A stretch of 64,000 bases of DNA from Erigeron canadensis (taxonomy: Eukaryota; Streptophyta; Magnoliopsida; Asterales; Asteraceae). Positions 21,197-32,457 of this stretch are shown in pieces. The notes below the pieces were generated by a model. That model ran no database searches. It saw only the letters and a list, made by a program, of their open reading frames with translations, and had not been told where the DNA came from. How positions within the stretch are numbered: position 1 is the stretch's first letter; each line of letters starts with the position of its first letter. The stretch covers positions 26,476,980 to 26,540,979 of the forward strand of contig NC_057765.1 of assembly GCF_010389155.1 (NCBI RefSeq), in the 5' to 3' direction. The position numbers and the translations under genes were made by a program.

Positions 21197-23599
21197 TCAT
21201 CTCTTCCTTTGATGTCTTCTCCTCATGCTTGCTCTCATTTGCTTGTTCTTTCTTTTCTTATAACTTTGAGCATCAGTTGATGTTGTAGGCTTGTCAATCT
21301 TTGTATTCCAGAAGGCTCTTTTCTTATAACTATTCCAAGTGTCTTTCCAATACTTCTTTGGAATGAAATGCCAGTTATTACCTTCAGGACATTCATCTGG
21401 CAATCGAATGTTGTCTTGGAAATTCACTGGTGGAATGTTATGAGGACCATGTTTGTGACTAGGATTCCAAAGAACCCATGAGCCTGTCTCAGTATGTCTT
21501 ATTCCTTCTTGAGCCTTGGGAGTCCTTTCAACAATAAGATCTCTTATTCTTTGACGCATCTCAAGAACAGCTTTGATACGTCTTATATGATTTCCTCTCT
21601 GAGACTTGATGTGATCATCTTCTTCATCATCAGAATCATCATTCAATCCACTTAGAATGGACAAGCAATAGTTCAAAGTACCATCAGAGTACTTGGGAAA
21701 ATCTGAAGCACGAATGAAGATCTTTCTCTTTAAACGGTTAATGAAGACAAACCCATCCAAGTCTTCAATCACATCTCCAATTTGAAATGAATCTAGCTCA
21801 TAACCTCTAGCTCGTTGATTTGGTTTTGTGAGGTTAATCCTGCTAGTTCTTCTTTCTAACCCGATCTGAAAGTCATTGAATTCATAAAATCTGATTAAGG
21901 CTTGAATGTGGCTTTTCAATGCTTCATAGGCTTGAAGTTGATCAGGAGTCTTGATAATCAAATATGCATATTGATTGTAGAGGAACAGGATGTCTGAGAT
22001 CTTCAAGTGTTGGAAAGATTCTTCTTGAACAGCATACATACAACTATCTGCTCTGCGAACTTTAAATCGAACAAGTCTCATGTTGTGATTTACCAGGGGA
22101 ACAAACAACTCTAGCTCTCTTGTGATTGGTCTTTCAAACTGCCTATACCACCATTCTTCTCTCACAGAACTTACAGCATTCATCAATTCCATGTACGCAT
22201 CTCTTCGATCTTTATGTCTGAATAAAAAGAATGCTCTCAAACGATTCAATGTCATGTTTAATCTTTCATCTGGCGTGCAATAAATCTGGAAAGCTCTTTC
22301 TTCAAGATATCTTGCTTTGCACACAATCTCTTCAGGCTTGGTACTTAAATCCAAGATCTGCTCATAGTTCTCAGTGAAATAACCCTTGTTAATCTGCCAA
22401 ATTTTACTTCTTGAAATTCTTGGATGTCTGACTCCTTGTGCAAGCTCACTAGGAGTCTCAAGATTTTCTGGGTTTTTCAGATGATATACAATCTCTTCAA
22501 AGATATCTTTTCCATATGTTTCTTGCTGAGATTGTTCACTTGTTTGAGCATTATCAAGATCATCAGAATCAGATGAATCAGACTCATCATCTTCAGGTTG
22601 AAATGGATCACGATCACTTGACTTGTCATAACTTGAAGTTGTGGAATAATAGTGTGAAATATGTCTGACAAGTGGGGGTAGATCATCCGAATCCGATTCA
22701 GGAACATGAGTTGAAGAAGCTTGAGCTTGTATTTGATCTTGATTTGTTTGATCTTGAATCACATCTTGAACAGTTTGTTCTTGACCACTTTGTTCTTGAG
22801 TTTCATGACCTTCTCCGATATCTCTTATATTCTCCCCCTCGGGTTGATCATCAGGATCTTGATCATCCCGACATCTGGAGATATCGGCCAATCGACATTG
22901 TTGGTCAAGTTCTCTAACTCTTTTCTGAAGAGCTTCAACTTCAGCTTTATTCTCTTGTTGTGTAGCTTGAAATGACATGTATGCAAGAAGTGATTGAAAG
23001 ATTGATCGTTTATGGGAAGAGAGATGTGGTTCTTCGGATCTCAACCGATGCATGAGAGAAACAATAACAGTGTCGGTTGATAGACCACTGGTGGCAAGAC
23101 GTTTTGGTGAACAATCACTTAGATATTTGGCAGAATCAGAAGATACAGAAAAAAAACTGGAAGAATGATGTGGTGAACTGGGATCAGGAAATGATTGAGT
23201 ATTCGATGTGGATGTTGTTGTTGGTGGAATTGATGGAATTATCGGTGTTGATTGAGATTGAGATGATGGAATTGTTGTTGTTTGCATTGTTGTTATTGGT
23301 GATGTTCTTTGAATTGATGGGGGTGTTGTTGTTGCATGAATTGGTATTGAAGATGCTACTGGAGTACCAATACGTAAAGCACCTCCAGTAAGCAATCTTG
23401 GTGATGGTGAACTTGATTCAGTGGCAGGAAGTTTTCCGGTTAAGATATTTCTAGAAACAAGCAATGCACTTCTCTGACCTTCTTCAATCCCTTCAACAAA
23501 CTGGGATACCAACCTTTGAGCTTCAATAGGAAGAGGAACAACAGAATCTGGCACTTCAGTAGCCTCAAGTGAGTCTACTGAGTGACCTGAAGACATCAT
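21197..23599 (-). pseudogene. ORF3 C-terminal part of nested element (800 codons)
   Basis: This is open from the ATG at 23599 but is in the same frame as the 746-codon ORF ending at 23726. Between them a stretch of about 130 bp is readable only in another frame (GITTSLSDSAV). Two opposite frameshifts therefore split a single gene of about 1590 codons. Contents: a Ser/Thr/Pro low-complexity region, an Asp/Ser-rich acidic segment near residues 300-350, then a folded C-terminal domain (FVPLVNHNMRLVRF, GDVIEDLDGFVFINRL, KIFIRASDFPKYSDG). The last corresponds to FVEGLYSEDLGGFYF and ELFFRTSEIPIAPSG in the plus-strand relative. The basic C-terminus (KKRKNKQMRASMRRR) could bind nucleic acid or act as a nuclear signal. 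Function is unknown. Confidence 0.75.
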
Positions 23600-23725
23600 T
23601 ACTGTCTCAGGATTTTATAGTTTGTTCAAAAGTATGAACAACAGTTGATGATTCGGCTTCACAACCAGAATCTTTTGGGAAATGAAGGTAAATAACTGCG
23701 GAGTCACTTAGACTTGTTGTTATGC

Positions 23726-25966
23726 CTAAGGCATGAAGAGCTGACACAACAGATTGAGCTCGAAGAACTCAGACTGTCGCACAACCGTTCTAGCCACTAA
23801 GGCGCCTTCGTTCAAAGCTGGCATGATGTTAGCAATGGAAGGACTTCCAAACAATCCTCGAGAGGGCACAATAGCCGATCTCTCTATGTTTGTTCCGGCA
23901 ACATCACCTAGATGTGCATATGGGATCAAAAAAGGTGCAACAGGTGTCCTAAGTGGGGTACTAGACAAATATGCAGAAATGAAGTCCAAGAGAGGAGCAG
24001 ATTTCTCTTGTGTTTCAACATTAACAAACTCAGAAGGAGAATGGAATGGAGTATGTGGATTTTGCTCGTGCAGAAATGAGACGTCAGTCTGTAGAGAGAC
24101 TTCCGAATGGCTTACGGAGGTTTGACCTTGCGAGAGTTGGGAGCTCTCGACTTCTATCCTAGGGTGAACCTGGCGTTGATAGATGTTTTGAACTAAATGG
24201 AGGCCAACGTTTTCTTTTTGCCTTTCTCCTAGCCCGGACCTCTCATCCTCTCTGGTATTTTCAGCCCCTCCCTCATTTCCACCTTGTTCCTCCGGGATGT
24301 CCATGACATCATCTGCAAACATATTTGCATCATTAGAATCAGACTCTGCATCACTGGAGTCATGAGCATCTTCTTGTGTTGTTGATTGAAATCGATCATA
24401 TTCAAATCGAGATTTCTTGAATGTTTTACGGATATTTACAGGAATTGATTTCATTTGACCTTGAAAATATGTAGGCGGAGGAGATCGAGGAAATGATGAT
24501 GATGAATGAATTTGTGATACAATGGTTTGAGGTTGAGTTTGTTCCATTGTTGGTGGTATTGGTGAGATGATTTCGGGAAGTGGTGATGATTGATGAATAG
24601 GTGTTTGTGGTGTTTGAGGTGATTTAGGTGAAGATGGAGATGATGATGAAGTTGATGATCTTTGAGGTGACGGTGTTTTGGGTGAAGATGATCTCAAAGT
24701 AGTTGTTTTTGGAGGTGGAGATCTAATTGGCTTTGGAGACCCATCAACAGAATCTGTCTCCTCAGAAGATGCAGGTGAAGAAGATTCAGCCGGAGTTTTT
24801 CTCTTCAATTTCTTTGACGAACTCCCCTTCTTCTTTTTCTGAAAAACTTTCTTACTTAATTTCAACTCAAACTTTTGACCTTTCACAATCTTTCTTCTCT
24901 TAGGCTCACTGGAACTGGATACACCCTCACGCTCTTTTCTTTTACTTTTTAACCCCTCACTTGGTGTCCTATGCACAACTTGGGCAGGAACCGGGAGGCT
25001 TTCCGGTTCCAGAGTTGTTCTAATCCAGTCCAGGTAACCTTTCAAATCATCATTAGACTCAGAAACCAAGTCCAGCAAATGTGATGGAATTAAGTATGTA
25101 TAACTTGCAATTCCAGAGTCTCTAACATACTTGTATTGTTGGAGTGTAACTTTTGTATCATCATGAAGTCTCAGAATGCTTTTCTCATGTCTGACTGCAG
25201 CATGGACAATTACTGTCAGAAATCTGATAAATGGAATATACTTCTTGGGAGCTGAGATTTTTCCATTAACCAACACTATCAATTGGTCCCACAGAAGTTG
25301 AGCAATGTCGTAATGTCTATCAAAGACAAGACCATAAAAGATATGCAGCATAGGCTGAGTCAAATTATCCATCCCTCTTGTATATGGAGTCAAGCAGTTG
25401 CTGAGGATAGAGTATACATAATACCAAATCTTGGTTAGATTCTTCAGCTTGAAGTCTCTAGTCTTGGTCAAAGGACCTTCATACCCAAGTGAGATTAATG
25501 CAGCAAACATTATATCATTGGACTCAAACTCATCAAAATTAGCATGTCCATTAGAATTAGCTTCAGGAAGCATCAGAGTTCTTCTGAAGTCATCAAGATT
25601 GAACTCAAATTCATATATTCTATCTCCAGAGCTCAATTGATATTGAAAGAAACCTTGACGGCGAAGTTCGGGAGATTTATGTTTAGGTTTTGATCTTGAA
25701 GAAGATGGATCTTGAGGTTGAACAAAATTTATGGTTCTCCACATCTCAAACAGATAAACTTCAGGCAAGTCTCTTTCGACAGTAAGAACATATGAGAGTG
25801 GATGATTGTGAAGAATTCTCAAGACAATTGGGAATCCCGGAGCAACAAATGGATCAGATAGAGCTCTATTGTTTCTCATGTTCTTTAAGTTGCCAGCAAC
25901 AAGAATTTCTTCAATAGATGCATTCAGAGCAATCTCTTCATCATGTTCAACTTGTTGATGTTCCAT
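23726..25966 (-). pseudogene. ORF3 N-terminal part of nested element (746 codons)
   Basis: The ATG is at 25966. The first 320 residues form the conserved N-terminal domain (VYLFEMWRTINFV, EFEFNLDDFRRTLMLP, MDNLTQPMLHIFYGLVFDRH, KKYIPFIRFLTVI). Block by block it aligns with LLREFWWTC, ITPASLCQTLRFP and VPFVRIFSLVF of the other ORF3 copies. A Lys/Arg-rich segment (KRRKIVKGQK, KKKKGSSSKKLKRKT) resembles a bipartite nuclear signal, and a long Ser/Pro/Thr linker follows. The stop at 23728 comes from a frameshift just before it, because the same frame resumes at 23599. No catalytic motif is recognised. It is the largest gene of an element that lacks pol. Confidence 0.75.
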
Positions 25967-26435
25967 TTTTTATTTTTCTGATTTTAAGATATAAAACAGT
26001 TTAACGTACACATAAAGTAATGTTTGAATAGCAAATAACAAGTTTCATACAAATTATTTATATAAAATTCAAAGAGGTTCAGATAGGCGATCAACTCAGT
26101 GTGCTTTATACAAATAATTTGATATGAGAAAATAAACACAGAATAGTTAGATACATATTTCCATATATAACCATAGTAAGGAAGTACACAAAGGCGTTCA
26201 ATTCCTTATATTTTCATATATAGAAATATATATATATAACTTTGAAAATAGAATATAATCATATAAGTACAAGATATATGAGAATAGCAAGGAAGTACAC
26301 AAAGGCGTTCGATTCCTTGTATCACAAATATATTGCAATTATATGACTATACAAAGCATTTAGTCACACCACACAAAAATTAGGGTTTCAAGAAAAAAAT
26401 TGTTAAAACTGAAAAGTTTTCTAAGTATGGGAACT
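25967..26435 (-). promoter_or_regulatory. leader and promoter-like region of nested ORF3
   Basis: On the minus strand a TATATAAA-type box near 26057-26070 lies about 100 bp before the ORF3 ATG. Two copies of a foldback (AAGGAA, 18 bases, TTCCTT; 26178-26207 and 26289-26318), 111 bp apart, share the core GTACACAAAGGCGTTC. There is no coding content. Confidence 0.4.
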
Positions 26436-27101
26436 AGATCGTCCTAAGTTTCAACTCAGGTTATGAAACAAATACGATTATTGAAAGATCGTCTGATCCT
26501 TTGGAAAAAATTTAAGTAAAAGAAGCAAAGGAAAAAGAGACGATCTGGATGAAGGTCGTCTTAACATTTTGAAAAGAATGTTAAGTCTTGAAAAGCAGTG
26601 GGACGATCTTGTTAAGATCGTATCAAGGTTTATGAGAAGAAAACAATCTAAGTATAGAAAGAAGAAATGGGACGATCTTGGTGAAGATCGTCTTAAGTTT
26701 TATTTGAAAAACCTTTTGAAGTGAAGGAAAATTGAGACAATCTTGATGAGATTGTCTTGGAAATCAAGTGACAAAACACTTCACTTCAATTTTGAGAAAT
26801 TCTAATACTTAGAAATATAAGTTGAAATTATGTAAATTCTTGGAAAAATTGAGCATAGTTTCCTTTTACATTTGAAAGAATTAGTTTTGAGCAAAACCGA
26901 TTTCTTATGAAATCAGTTACCCATTCAATTGAGTTTGAAAAATTCTCAACAACCACACAGCGTACAGAACCTAAGACGATTTGGTCTTGGTCTCAGGGGT
27001 TTTACAAGGAAAACAAGTCTGTGGAACTAAGACGGTCTTGGCAAGATCGTCTTATTTCCAAGTCGTTTTGGAACCAAGACGATCTTGGTCAAGATCGTCC
27101 T
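26436..27101. repeat. hairpin array between gag and ORF3
   Basis: About seven short inverted repeats built on GACGATCTT/AAGATCGTC occur: 26474-26493, 26539-26560, 26602-26622, 26671-26692, 26735-26757, 27029-27053 and 27076-27101. Loops are 3-9 bases. The copy at 26735 reads GACAATC/GATTGTC, changed on both arms. The last copy overlaps the end of the gag reading frame. A different hairpin (GATTTC/GAAATC) lies at 26899-26914. Confidence 0.85.
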
Positions 27102-29414
27102 AGAACCAATCCAAACAAGAAAATGTGATGAATTTGCCTAACTGGTAATTTAACAGACACTTGTTTTTTAGCATTTTGATTGTTGGTTTTCTCGGAAGAT
27201 TTGATGTTCTGTTTCTTTGGGTTTCCAACAGTAAACCAACCATACTGATCTCTATATCTGGTTTTACCATTAGATGTATCTGTGATTAGAAAATCTTTGT
27301 TAGACTTTGACATCTTAGGTAAAGAACTAGATTGTGAGTCAACTTTAGGAACAGTGGTTCTAGATACATATGAAGAATCAACCTTGTTCTTTAAGGTATT
27401 TGAAATGGGCTTCTTACCTTTGACAGCTGGTGCATGCAGACCTTTGGGTGAATAAAATGAAGTTGGAGCAATCTTAGACCTAGATTCCTTCTTTGTTTCA
27501 CTTATAGGCCTTTTTGGTGAAAGTTTTGCTAGTTCTTTCTCTACTTCAGGTGTAAAAACATGTTCAGTTTCCAAAAGCTTATCAAGTTCTTTAACAGAAA
27601 AATCTGGAAAAGAAAATGGTGAAACTTTTTGTTGAACTTTGGGTTTGGAAACAGTTTTGTTTGTAATCTTTTCAATTAATGTTTTTGCTTTAGCCTTAAG
27701 ATCTTTAGGAATCTCAATCTTGTGCTCTAAATTCACTCTATTTTGGTCAACAGAGGTGATCACAGGAGTATCAAAAGAGAGTATCTTTTTCATAGAAGAA
27801 AGATTCTTGGTTTTCAAAGCTTTAACCTTGTCTTCAATCTGGAGAAAAGATGAGAACATTGAAGTAGACATATCATGAATCTCTTGAGGAGAGATTCTTT
27901 CACCCTGCACAGCTTTGTTAGAAATCTCACACTCTTTGAACTGAGTGGAGCAATCAGGGTAATTAAAAACATGCAACATTTGAACAGGGGTGGTCTCACT
28001 TACCTTTGGAGTACGATCTTGAGTTTTCAAATGTTCAATGACCTTTTGTTGAGACTCAATTTTTTGTTTTAAACCTTCAATTTCTTTTTCCAATATGGTA
28101 GTTGGAATATAAGTTCTTGTTGAAACTGGTTTTAAACAATCTTTTTGAGAATCATTTTCAGGAATTGAAATGTTGTCTATTTCTTTTAACTCATAGATGG
28201 ATCTTTTATGAGTTTTCTTGTATGTATCATTTAGAGCAACATAATCAAGACTAATCTGATTTGTTTTTGGTCTTTCAACATCATCTGACTCAAAGTCATT
28301 CTCAGATGGTCTAACAAAAGTTTGAATCATGCCAAGTCTCAGAAGGTTTTCATCATACAAAGGACCAAGGTCTTCTGTTTGAGCTTTTGCCAAGTATGTT
28401 GGATTCTCATATCCCAAGCCAAGAAGAAGTTCTGATCTATCTATCTTTGACTTGTTGTAAAAAGCAGTGAAATTCAGAAGAGGATTTTGTTCAATTTTAT
28501 AGATTTTCTCTTGGTAAAACAAGACATTTGCTTTCAAATCCTCAATTTGCTTTTTAAGAGTTTCAATTTCAACTCCTTTGAGATAACAAGTACTATTTAG
28601 ATCAGAAATTTGTCGTTCATGTTTTTCACAGTTGGGTCTAAAATCTTTCATTTTATTGGCGAGAAACTCAACATTAGCTTGTCTTGCATTTGCTCTTATC
28701 CACTCATTGGTCTTCTCAAGCTTTAGGGTCTCAATGGTTTGCTAGAGTGAGTGGACAGTCTCTTCAAGGTGTTGACATTTGTTAGTTAAATGAGCATTGG
28801 GAGAAACAACTTGAGAACTGGCACTTGACAAATGCATTTCTTTCAAAGAATCAAAATTCACTTTGAGAGCTTCATGAGCTATTGAGAGTTCTGAAAAATT
28901 TTCATTGATTTTATCAAACTCTTGTTTAGCCATTTTCAAATTGTTTTTCAAAGTAATGTTTTGCTTTGTCAGAGTGTCAGCAATTGTTTGGTCAGACAAG
29001 AAGTCATCTTTAGAAATGAAATCTAACACACTTGGTGTTGCTTGTGAGGTAGTTTGTGAAGAACTGGTTGTTGAAGTCATCAAGCAGTTGACATCTTCAT
29101 AGTCAGCAATCTTTGGTAATGCATCCCATATCTCTTTTGCATTGTGATCATGATTGATAGATATAGGATTTTGCTTGCTTGTCAGCTCGAATTCTTGCTT
29201 TTTGAGCTTCAGTGAGTTGGTCATTGGTAAGAATAATTCCAAGAGGATGTTTAAACTGAACTAGACCATCAAGAATTGATTCTTTAATGGAGGCACCATT
29301 TAATTTAGTATCAAGAAAATCCATGAATTCGTTTTGCCATTGGACAAAAGAATTTTTGTGAAGAATTGGGGGTCTGATGATTGACATCATTGGATCAATG
29401 TTGATTGTTGTCAT
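27089..29414 (-). pseudogene. gag of nested element
   Basis: The first plausible ATG is 29414 (MTTINIDPMMSIIRPP). Copia-type gag blocks follow (FVQWQNEFMDFLD, TEAQKARIRADKQAKS, NAKEIWDALPK), but the frame shifts once near 29170. A TAG at 28744-28742 lies in frame with the continuing ORF that begins at 28651 and fits a CAG-to-TAG change (SL-Q-QTIETLK). The middle is long coiled coil; a basic C-terminus (KTRYRDQYGWFTVGNPKKQN) follows. The frame ends at 27089 inside a hairpin, about where protease would start in a full element, so pol seems to have been removed from the gag end onward. I see no CCHC knuckle. Confidence 0.75.
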
Positions 29415-30411
29415 TGAAATGACTGAACAATGATTTGAAAATTGTTTTTGTTGATTTTGAATTTTAGAAGACAAAACGATCTTGATGAAGATCGTATTGA
29501 AGAAAGAAAACTAGGACGATCTTAAATAAGATCGTCTTAGAACAAATGTCATAAAAATTCTAAGTATGGAAGACAGGAAGATAAGACGGTCTTGGGGAAG
29601 ATCGTCTTAGAAAATTTGTTAAGGAAAAATAAGACGGACTTGAGGGAAGATCGTCTTAGAAGAACTTGGGTTCAATTTTCTAAGTATAGAAAATCTTGGA
29701 AGTTTGGACAGAATAATGGTTATGATTTCAAGATTGTTGAGCAAAACCAATCTCAAAGAGATTAGTTACCCAGGAAGTGTGTGATTCCCAATCACAACAA
29801 CTTCAAATAATCAAATCACTACACACAGTTCACACAGAACCAAGAATGTTAGGACGATCTTGGCAAGATCGTCTTAACAACAAATACCAGGAAAAACCAC
29901 TAGGACGATCTTGGGAGATCGTCTTAGAACCACTTAAGTAAAACGGTCTACTTAAAGATCGTTTTAAATGACTTTCCTCAAGAACAGCAGATAAGACAAA
30001 ATAGTCATGCAGAATCACTAAATCTCTATTTTCTCACTCAGTTTTGAGAGTTAGAACTTTATTCAAAAACAGAAATGTTCAGAATTCGATCGCGCACAAC
30101 CCTTGCACCAAAATTATAGCTCAAATCAACTCAAATTCAAACCCAAAATTTTGGCGGTTTTCCCACAATTTCGGATTTTGTTGAATACAGTGAATTGGAT
30201 TCTGAAATTTAACACAATGTTTTTTGAGGTGATTTAGAATGGATTTGTGAACAAAAACAGGAAAATTGAGTGAAAATTGATGTAGAAATGATGAAGAGCA
30301 GAGACGGTTTTGTTTGAACACGAAATGTGAATTTTTGAACAAAATCAACACAAATCTGTATAGAATTTGTTCTGGATCTTCAACAGATTGTTGTTTTGCT
30401 CTGATACTAAA
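29415..30411. repeat. 5-prime leader of nested element with second hairpin array
   Basis: Seven more GACGATCTT/AAGATCGTC-type inverted repeats occur: 29476-29495, 29511-29540, about 29583-29608, 29631-29658, 29848-29878, 29900-29928 and 29941-29967. The longest (29848) has a 14-bp stem with one G.T pair. The second hairpin type (AATCTC/GAGATT, 29749-29763) is also repeated here, within the shared context GAGCAAAACC...AGTTACCC. The PBS-like sequence at about 30398-30409 reads TAGTATCAGAGC on the minus strand, one mismatch from the standard Met-tRNA site. Confidence 0.85.
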
Positions 30412-30699
30412 TGTAAAAACTTTAAATGATTCGTGTTTTGATGCGGAAGTTAGATGTTCAACAATGGTGGAATGTGTGTGTTAGTGTGTGTTCTTGAGAG
30501 AAAAAGATGTGTGTATAGAATGATCTGATCATATTCAATATGTAAAATGTGAGAAATGAGTTATCAGGTTACAAGGAAGAAAGGTTTGAGAGGTATTTAT
30601 ACTATAAGGAAACTTACAAAAGCTCCCCCTCAACCTTACAATAAGTACATAAACATACAATGTTTTAACTACAACTAAGCACTATTTATATTTCTAACA
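30412..30699 (-). repeat. 5-prime LTR of nested element
   Basis: 288 bp, near-identical to 20869-21157 (three substitutions, one indel). Confidence 0.95.
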
Positions 30700-30704
30700 C
30701 TTAT
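30700..30704 (+). repeat. target site duplication CTTAT (right)
   Basis: Partner of 20864-20868. Confidence 0.95.
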
Positions 30705-32245
30705 CATTGCTTGAACAACTCTCCCAATCCAACGTTCTTTTCACCGCTCATCTCAATCAACTCCAACACTCCATAAACTCATTATCTCATACTCAAAATA
30801 ACTTTCTCACCACTCTCACAAGTGAAATCTCCTCTCTTAAAACCTCACTTTTCTCCAAGTCCCCCTTCCAGGTCGCTATTGACAAAAAGGTCCTTGATGA
30901 GTCTGTCAGCAGGACCAAGAAACTGAAAGAAGAAGTGGGCAGCCTAAAAGGCTTAATGACTAAAATGCTGGGTCTCCTCAAGAAAGAGAAAGTTCCAGCT
31001 ACTTCCACGGGGGAGAATACTGCTGAGGAGATCCCAGAAACAAAAAATGATAAGGTGGAAGATGCTCTCCAAGAACAAAACAATAATGATAATGCTGAGA
31101 AGGTTGTAGAACTGGCAGCAACTGTTGAGGGGGAGCAAGCTGAAGTTGAAAAGAAGGCCGCTGAGGATGTGCCAGCGAGGCCAATAAATGTGTCTTCCTT
31201 TAGGCCAACTGACGAGTTCCACGCTGCACTAGTAAAACGGTTTGCCAGCAAAGACAAGGGAAAAGCAGTCGTGTCTACTCAAAGCAAGCCACTCAAAGTT
31301 TCTACATCAGCAAGGGAACAACAAGAAAAACTCATGTCTGAAGCTTTTCCCAAAGTCTCATCTTTCCCACCAGCAACTGTTGAACTTAATCCAACAGAGA
31401 TTGTCTTTCAAGAGGAGTTGAAGCTAAAGAAAATTCAAGAAGAGCTCTCTCAAAAGTTCATAAGTGAGCGCATTGTTGGTGAAGAACTTAAGAATGCTGA
31501 TGAAGAAACAAAAAGACTTGCTCAGCAGTCTGGTGGCTTGGAGGCACTAAGAAAGAAAGAAGAAGAATTCTTTGCTGAGAAGAACAATGCATGACAGACT
31601 TATCTTGACTCAAGAGAAAGAAGGCAAAGAAATGAAGAGATCTTGTGGGTCAAGCCTTCTCTTACTCAGCAAGGAATAAATCTTCAAATACAAAGGAAAG
31701 GTGTGCCCAGGATGTTTACTCTAAAGAATGTCAAATCAGACACTCTTGGGCCCACTGAATGGATCGAGATCTACAAGCTGATAAAAGACAATAAAACTGC
31801 TGTATATGATCCATTACTGAAGATGGCTGGTGACCAGATCAAGCAGACGAGGAGGTTGGAAAAGAAGTACAAGGTTGAAGACTCCTTGCTCAGCGCTGCC
31901 AGACATCCATATTCTCCTCCTCCTCAGCAACCTAGAAGTGGTGTCAAGAGGACAGCTTCTGGTCAGGTTACTTCCTCTCTCCCCACTATGCTTAGAGCTT
32001 TACCAAAATCCGATATTGGGGAGGAATCATCGCTCAACCTTCGCTTGCCTTCAAGATTACTATTTGTGGAAGGATTGTACAGTGAAGATCTGGGAGGTTT
32101 CTACTTTTGTAATGTTCATGGTCATGAACTCTTCTTCAGGACCAGTGAAATTCCCATCGCTCCCTCTGGATTTCTTGTTAAATTAAGAAAGTATTGTTCA
32201 AGGACTTCAAACAATCCAAGGTTCATCAAGCTAATTGATCAATAA
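30705..32245 (+). pseudogene. ORF3, 3-prime part, of the plus-strand element
   Basis: This continues the ORF3 split at 20868. It is open except for one in-frame TGA at 31592-31594, which fits an Arg CGA-to-TGA change, and ends with TAA at 32243. It begins with a long coiled coil (LEQLSQSNVLF, LTSEISSLKTSLF, KKLKEEVGSLKGL) and passes through a Glu/Ala-rich acidic part. It ends in the conserved C-terminal domain (GPTEWIEIYKLIKD, LNLRLPSRLLFVEGL, ELFFRTSEIP). The coiled coil suggests self-association. Function is unknown, and the location behind pol is where Sireviruses carry an env-like gene. Confidence 0.75.
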
Positions 32246-32457
32246 TTAATGAAGTCCGAAAGGCAAAAGGATAAGGCATTCATTGAAGCAAAGCAAGAAT
32301 CTGTGTGGGAGTAGATTAATACTTGTAATTTTACTTTGTTGTATCTGTAAATTGTCTGTCATATATAAAATCAGCATTGTATCAAAAATCTCTTGTCAAA
32401 TACTTGTTAGTGCAAGCCTTTTACTCAGCTAAGTATCCTCAGCGAATAGGGGGAGAT
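32246..32457 (+). other. 3-prime non-coding region and polypurine tract
   Basis: This is a short non-coding stretch ending in AGGGGGAGAT directly before the LTR start at 32458, the expected plus-strand primer for a plus-strand element. Confidence 0.8.

Larger units (their letters stand above)
20869..30699 (-). mobile_element. complete pol-less LTR retrotransposon, 9831 bp, nested in ORF3
   Basis: LTRs at 20869-21157 and 30412-30699 differ by three substitutions and one indel. Both ends have TG...CA, and the target duplication CTTAT is perfect. A PBS lies inside the right LTR and a polypurine tract inside the left, so it reads on the minus strand. In order it carries a leader with hairpins, gag (29414-27089), a second hairpin block, and a huge ORF3 (25966-21197). 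No protease, integrase, RT or RNase H motif is present in any frame given. It must have moved using enzymes from another element. About 1 percent LTR divergence means a recent insertion. Confidence 0.93.

Noticed and set aside
20869..30699. possible hidden pol in the nested element
   Set aside because: I looked for DSG protease, HHCC/DDE integrase, YVDD and RNase H motifs in the open frames and found none; the non-coding parts are hairpin arrays.
30793..31257. 154-codon minus-strand ORF within ORF3
   Set aside because: It lies antisense to the coiled-coil coding region, which produces long open complements.
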